A stretch of DNA of 31,352 nt from Pseudomonadota bacterium (lineage in GTDB: Bacteria > Pseudomonadota > Alphaproteobacteria > Rhizobiales > Beijerinckiaceae). The DNA is taken from assembly GCA_023423995.1 (NCBI GenBank), contig JAFAEL010000280.1, forward strand, positions 1-31,352. The letters run 5' to 3'. Under the pieces are notes generated by a model. That model was given only the letters and a program-made list of their open reading frames with translations, was not told the origin of the DNA and searched no databases. Below are positions 27,916-31,352 of the stretch, one piece after another. The first letter of the stretch is position 1, and the number at the start of each line of letters is the position of its first letter. Both the position numbers and the translations under genes were made by a program.

Positions 27916-28197
27916 ATGCGCTTCACGGTAATCGCCCTCGCGGCGGCCACATGCATCGGAACCGCCCTGCCCGCGGCGGCTCAGTCCATCGAGGTCGGCC
28001 CGCGCGGGGTTGGCGTCGATCTCCGGTCTCCAGGACAGCGCGAGCGTGACTGGGAACGCGATCAGTGGCGCCGCGAACGGGCCAGGGAACGCCGCCGCTG
28101 GGACGAGACCGGCAGCGTGCGCGGCTGCCGCGAGGTCACGGTGCGGGAACGCAACGAGTACGGCGACCGGGTGACCCGCACCCGCCGCGAGTGCTGA
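27916..28197 (+). CDS. Small secreted, highly charged protein, hypothetical
   Basis: A 93-residue protein with a clear signal peptide (MRFTVIALAAATCIGTALPAAAQS, cleavage probably after AAA). The mature part is short and very rich in Arg and Glu (RERDWERDQWRRERARERRR). It ends with a compact C-terminal segment holding two cysteines (GCREVTVRERNEYGDRVTRT and the final REC) that might form a disulphide. GGGAG lies eight bases before the ATG. Similar small periplasmic proteins occur in Methylobacterium and Microvirga as I recall, with no known function. It is preceded by an EcfG-like promoter candidate and followed by a hairpin terminator. Confidence 0.75.
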   Translation: MRFTVIALAAATCIGTALPAAAQSIEVGPRGVGVDLRSPGQRERDWERDQWRRERARERRRWDETGSVRGCREVTVRERNEYGDRVTRTRREC

Positions 28198-28214
28198 CGC
28201 GAATCGTGGGTGCC

Positions 28215-28238
28215 CCGGGAGGCGGTAGTGCCTCCCGG
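28215..28238. terminator. Perfect 9-bp hairpin between convergent genes
   Basis: CCGGGAGGC (28215-28223) and GCCTCCCGG (28230-28238) pair around a 6-base loop, 18 bases after the stop of the small secreted protein and 36 bases past the stop of the convergent oxoprolinase gene. No strong T-run follows. It is probably a bidirectional terminator or mRNA end stabiliser. Confidence 0.6.
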
Positions 28239-28273
28239 AAATCCTCTGCAGCCGGGCGGAGCTGTCCCCGCAT

Positions 28274-31200
28274 CTAAGCCTCTCCGAAACCGCCCGCCGT
28301 CGGCGTGCGGATGATGATGGCGTCGCCGGGCTCCATGACGGTCTGGTCGCAGCCACCGAGCTTTTCGAGCCGTCCATCCCGGCGCCGGGCGAAGTTTTCG
28401 CCCACCTTGCCGGGCTCGCCACCCTGCGCCCCGAATGGCGGCACGCGCCGGTGGCTGGTGAGCAGCGCCAGGTCCATGCGCTCGAGGAAGCGAATCCTCC
28501 GCTCGGTGCCGTCGCCGGCATGCCACTTGCCGCGCCCGCCCGAGCCTGTCCGGATGTGGAAATCCTCGAGCACCACGGGGTAGCGGAACTCGAGCACCTC
28601 CGGGTCGGTCAGGCGCGAATTGGTCATGTGGGTGTGGACGGCGTCCGTTCCGTCCCAGCCTGGACCGGCCGGCGAGCCCGAGCAGATCGTCTCGTAATAC
28701 TGGTAGGTGTCGTTGCCGAAGGTCAGGTTGTTCATGGTGCCCTGCGCGGCCGCCATGGCGCCGAGGGCCCCGAACAGGCAGTTCGTGACGCCCTGGCTCA
28801 CCTCGACGTTCCCGGCGACCACCGCCGCCGGATAGCGCGGCGACAGCATGGTGCCCTCGGGCACGACGATGTTGATCGGCCGCAGGCACCCGGCATTCAT
28901 CGGGATGCGGCCCTCGACCATGACGCGGAAGACGTAGAGCACGGCCGCCCGAGTCACGGGCGCCGGGGCGTTGTAGTTGTCGGCCCGCTGCTCGGAGGTG
29001 CCGGTGAAATCCACCGTCGCCTCGCGCCTCTCGCGATCCACCGTGATGCGGACCCGGACGACGCAGCCCTGGTCGAACTCGTAATCGTACGAGCACTCGT
29101 CCGGCAGGTTGTCGAGGACCCGGCGGACCGACTCGGCGGCGTTGTCCTGCACGTGGCCCATATAGGCCTGCACGACGTCCAGCCCGAAGTGGCGCACCAT
29201 GCGCTTGAGCTCGGCGACGCCGCGCTCGTTGGCGGCGATCTGGGCCTTCAGGTCGCCGATGTTCTGGACCGGGTTGCGGGCGGGATACTTGGCGCCGGTG
29301 AGGAGATCGCGCAGCTCGGCCTCGCGAAAGCGGCCGCGATCGACGAGCTTGAAGTTGTCGATATAGACGCCTTCCTCGTCGATATGGGTGGCGAGCGGCG
29401 ACATCGAGCCCGGGCTCACGCCGCCGACATCGGCATGATGGCCGCGCGAGGCGACGTAGAAGAGGATCTCGCGCTCCGCCTCGTCGAAGACGGGCGTCAC
29501 GACCGTGATGTCGGGCAGGTGCGTGCCGCCGTTATAGGGCGCGTTGATCGCGTAGACGTCGCCGGGCCGGATCGAGGCGCCATGCGCCCGGATCACGCTC
29601 TCGACCGACTTGTCCATCGAGCCGAGATGCACGGGCATGTGCGGGGCATTGGCCACGAGCGCGCCATCGCGGTCGAAGACCGCGCAGGAAAAGTCGAGCC
29701 GCTCCTTGATGTTGACCGAATAGGCCGTGTTCTGGAGCGTCAGCCCCATCTCCTCGGCGATCGACATGAAGAGGTTGTTGAACACCTCCAGCATGACCGG
29801 ATCGGCCTTGGTCCCGAGAGCCGCGGCCGAGCGCAGGGCTTCCGTGCGGGTCAGGACGACATGGTCCTTCGTGGTGACCTCGGCCGTCCAGCCGGGCTCG
29901 ACGACGATCGTCTGGTGCGGCTCGATGAGGAGCGCCGGGCCCTTCATCTTCGCCCCGGCCCCGATGTCCTTGCGGAAATAGACGGGCGCCTCGTGCCACT
30001 CGCCGCCCGAGAAGAAGCGCGTCGTCCGCGCGGTCTCGGGCGTGCCGGCCCGTGCTGCGTGACCCCTCTCGTCGGGCGCCGTGCCGCCTCCGACCGCCTC
30101 GGCCGAGGCGGCCTCGATCGTCAGCGCCTTCGTCTCGTCGATGAAGCCGAACCGCGACTTGTGGGCCGCCTCGAAGGCGCGGACCATCTTCTCCCGCGGG
30201 CCGAAGGGCACCACGAGCGAGGTATCCGTGCCCGCGTAGCGGATGTGGGCGCGGCGGTGCGTGGCGATCTCGGCCGCAGGCACGCCCTGGCCCTCGACCT
30301 CGCGGGCGACCTCGGTCGCCAGCCCATCGAGCACGGCGGCGGTCTCCGCCAACCCGGCTTCATCGAGCCCGGCCTCGACGGTCCGCTGGCGCGTCGCGCG
30401 GATGTCGGCGAGCCCCATGCCGTAGGCCGAAAGCAGGCCTGAGAGCGGGTGGATGAGGATGGTCTTCATGCCGAGCGCATCGGCCACCAGGCATGCATGC
30501 TGCCCCCCTGCCCCGCCGAAGCAGTTCAGCGCGTAGCGGGTGACGTCGTAGCCCCGCTGGACCGAGATCTTCTTGATGGCGCTCGCCATGTTCTCGACCG
30601 CGATGCGGATGAAGCCGTCCGCCACCGCCTCCGGCGCACGTCCATCGCCGATCTCGGAGGCGAGTTGCCCAAAGGCCTCCTGGACGGATGGCAGGTCGAG
30701 CGGCTCGTCCCCGTTCGGCCCGAAGATCCTCGGAAAGGTCTCGGGCGAGAGCTTCCCGACCATGACATTGGCATCGGTGACCGCGAGCGGCCCGCCGCGG
30801 CGGTAGCAGCGCGGGCCGGGATCGGCGCCGGCCGAATCCGGCCCGACAGTGAAGCGCCGCCCGTCGAAATGCAGGATGGAGCCGCCGCCGGCCGCCACCG
30901 TGTGGATCAGCATCATGGGCGCCCGCATGCGGACCCCGGCGACCTCGGTCTCGAAGGCGCGCTCGTACTCGCCGTCGTAGTGGGACACGTCCGTCGAGGT
31001 GCCGCCCATGTCGAAGCCGATCACGCTCGGCAGGCCGGCGATGCCGGCCGTCTCGACGCAGCCGACGACACCGCCCGCAGGACCGGACAGGATGGCGTCG
31101 CGGCCCTGGAACAGGCGGGCATCGGTCAGCCCGCCGGCCGAGGTCATGAACATGAGGCGAGCCTGCCCACGCTCGGCCCGTTTTCCCTCCCCGGAGGGGA

Positions 31201-31352
31201 GGACCGAGTCGCGCGCAGCGGGACCCGGGGTGGGGATATGCGTGGCCCCATCCCCCTCCGTCAGGCCCTCCGGGCCTGCCACCTCCCCCTGCGGGGGAGG
31301 AGAAAGTTCGCCCGCCACCTGGTCCACGTAGCGCTTCAGGATGGGCGACAGG
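28274..31352 (-). CDS. Fused hydantoinase/5-oxoprolinase A and B (5' end outside window)
   Basis: A single reading frame carrying a HyuA-type domain followed by a HyuB-type domain, as in eukaryotic-style 5-oxoprolinases, which open 5-oxoproline or related lactam rings using ATP. The frame is open to the window edge, so about the first third of HyuA is missing. Seen in Hyu[23 protein letters not shown], the phosphate-binding [12 protein letters not shown] (near 30985-31025), and the [20 protein letters not shown] block. The HyuB part starts near 29810 ([17 protein letters not shown]) and contains [27 protein letters not shown] and the C-terminal [10 protein letters not shown]. Between GEL and ARLMFMTS, about 46 residues rich in Pro and Gly interrupt the expected sequence. 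They are encoded by a palindromic DNA segment. The exact substrate is unknown. Confidence 0.92.
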   Translation of the reverse strand, partial: LSPILKRYVDQVAGELSPPPQGEVAGPEGLTEGDGATHIPTPGPAARDSVLPSGEGKRAERGQARLMFMTSAGGLTDARLFQGRDAILSGPAGGVVGCVETAGIAGLPSVIGFDMGGTSTDVSHYDGEYERAFETEVAGVRMRAPMMLIHTVAAGGGSILHFDGRRFTVGPDSAGADPGPRCYRRGGPLAVTDANVMVGKLSPETFPRIFGPNGDEPLDLPSVQEAFGQLASEIGDGRAPEAVADGFIRIAVENMASAIKKISVQRGYDVTRYALNCFGGAGGQHACLVADALGMKTILIHPLSGLLSAYGMGLADIRATRQRTVEAGLDEAGLAETAAVLDGLATEVAREVEGQGVPAAEIATHRRAHIRYAGTDTSLVVPFGPREKMVRAFEAAHKSRFGFIDETKALTIEAASAEAVGGGTAPDERGHAARAGTPETARTTRFFSGGEWHEAPVYFRKDIGAGAKMKGPALLIEPHQTIVVEPGWTAEVTTKDHVVLTRTEALRSAAALGTKADPVMLEVFNNLFMSIAEEMGLTLQNTAYSVNIKERLDFSCAVFDRDGALVANAPHMPVHLGSMDKSVESVIRAHGASIRPGDVYAINAPYNGGTHLPDITVVTPVFDEAEREILFYVASRGHHADVGGVSPGSMSPLATHIDEEGVYIDNFKLVDRGRFREAELRDLLTGAKYPARNPVQNIGDLKAQIAANERGVAELKRMVRHFGLDVVQAYMGHVQDNAAESVRRVLDNLPDECSYDYEFDQGCVVRVRITVDRERREATVDFTGTSEQRADNYNAPAPVTRAAVLYVFRVMVEGRIPMNAGCLRPINIVVPEGTMLSPRYPAAVVAGNVEVSQGVTNCLFGALGAMAAAQGTMNNLTFGNDTYQYYETICSGSPAGPGWDGTDAVHTHMTNSRLTDPEVLEFRYPVVLEDFHIRTGSGGRGKWHAGDGTERRIRFLERMDLALLTSHRRVPPFGAQGGEPGKVGENFARRRDGRLEKLGGCDQTVMEPGDAIIIRTPTAGGFGEA
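31166..31303 (-). repeat. Palindrome-rich segment in frame within the oxoprolinase gene
   Basis: About 138 bases (46 codons, no stop) that encode a Pro/Gly-rich stretch ([18 protein letters not shown] and on) inside the HyuA domain. The DNA holds three perfect small dyads: 31282-31289 with 31293-31300, 31262-31268 with 31272-31278, and 31186-31192 with 31196-31202. The arms are CCTCCCCC, CAGGCCC and CCTCCCC, typical of intergenic REP-like elements in alphaproteobacteria. Edges are approximate, and the repetitive core is probably 31181-31303. It reads as an in-frame insertion of a mobile palindromic element. Confidence 0.65.

Noticed and set aside
27276..27956. 226-codon version of the small coiled-coil gene
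   Set aside because: The first 128 codons lack coding character and a ribosome binding site, while GGAGGAG sits directly before the ATG at 27572.
28451..30442. 663-codon plus-strand open frame opposite the oxoprolinase gene
   Set aside because: Antisense shadow, rich in His, Arg, Val and Leu, with no domain signature.

Overview
The window is GC-rich, densely packed DNA from an alphaproteobacterium, most likely of the order Hyphomicrobiales (Rhizobiales), with a Methylobacterium/Microvirga-like flavour. The reasons are the gene order DUF2948 - hisD - UPF0262 - low-molecular-weight phosphatase, a groESL operon carrying both a CIRCE operator and an alphaproteobacterial heat-shock promoter, EcfG-like (GGAAC...TT) promoter candidates, an intracellular PHB depolymerase, and two half-size chromate transporters. 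The genus is inferred from recollection of these families, not from a search. All three stop codons are used normally, TAG included.

Layout. 1-2007: 3' part of uvrB. 2010-4244 (-): an orphan ABC solute-binding protein followed by an FMN-binding oxidase-like protein. 4422-4749: two very small genes facing each other across a perfect 12-bp hairpin. 4815-7010 (-): groES-groEL with promoter, CIRCE operator and terminator; groEL is interrupted by an in-frame TAG at codon 125. 7202-10586 (-): small membrane protein, kpsF, an EamA transporter and two chromate-transporter halves. 10734-12182 (+): manC, divergent from kpsF. 12189-16118: an HD-GYP response regulator divergent from a large hybrid histidine kinase. 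16143-17656 (-): small disordered protein, a LOG-family protein and a 5'-truncated SDR remnant. 17776-18321 (+): two small membrane-anchored proteins. Their divergent promoter region holds a symmetric GGAACC-N16-GGTTCC site. 18334-20579 (-): PHB depolymerase and a D-2-hydroxyacid dehydrogenase. 20690-21346 (+): glutathione S-transferase. 21415-21990 (-): phosphopantetheinyl transferase. 22087-23116 (+): azlCD. 23100-25798 (-): DUF2948, hisD, UPF0262 and a phosphatase, tightly coupled. 25962-27258 (+): enoyl-CoA hydratase and aroQ. 27276-28197: a small coiled-coil protein and a small secreted protein, divergent across a 343-bp gap. 28274-end (-): a fused HyuA-HyuB (5-oxoprolinase-type) gene, cut by the window edge.

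Most of this is ordinary chromosome: DNA repair, protein folding, histidine and shikimate biosynthesis, polysaccharide precursors (KpsF for arabinose-5-phosphate, ManC for GDP-mannose), PHB mobilisation and one signalling locus. I do not see a phage, transposon, CRISPR array or defence island. The points that most deserve a second look are the amber codon in the CIRCE-controlled groEL, a palindrome-rich segment of about 123-138 bp that sits in frame inside the oxoprolinase gene, the symmetric stress-type promoter between two small genes, the possible phosphorelay from the hybrid kinase to the HD-GYP regulator, and the truncated SDR gene.
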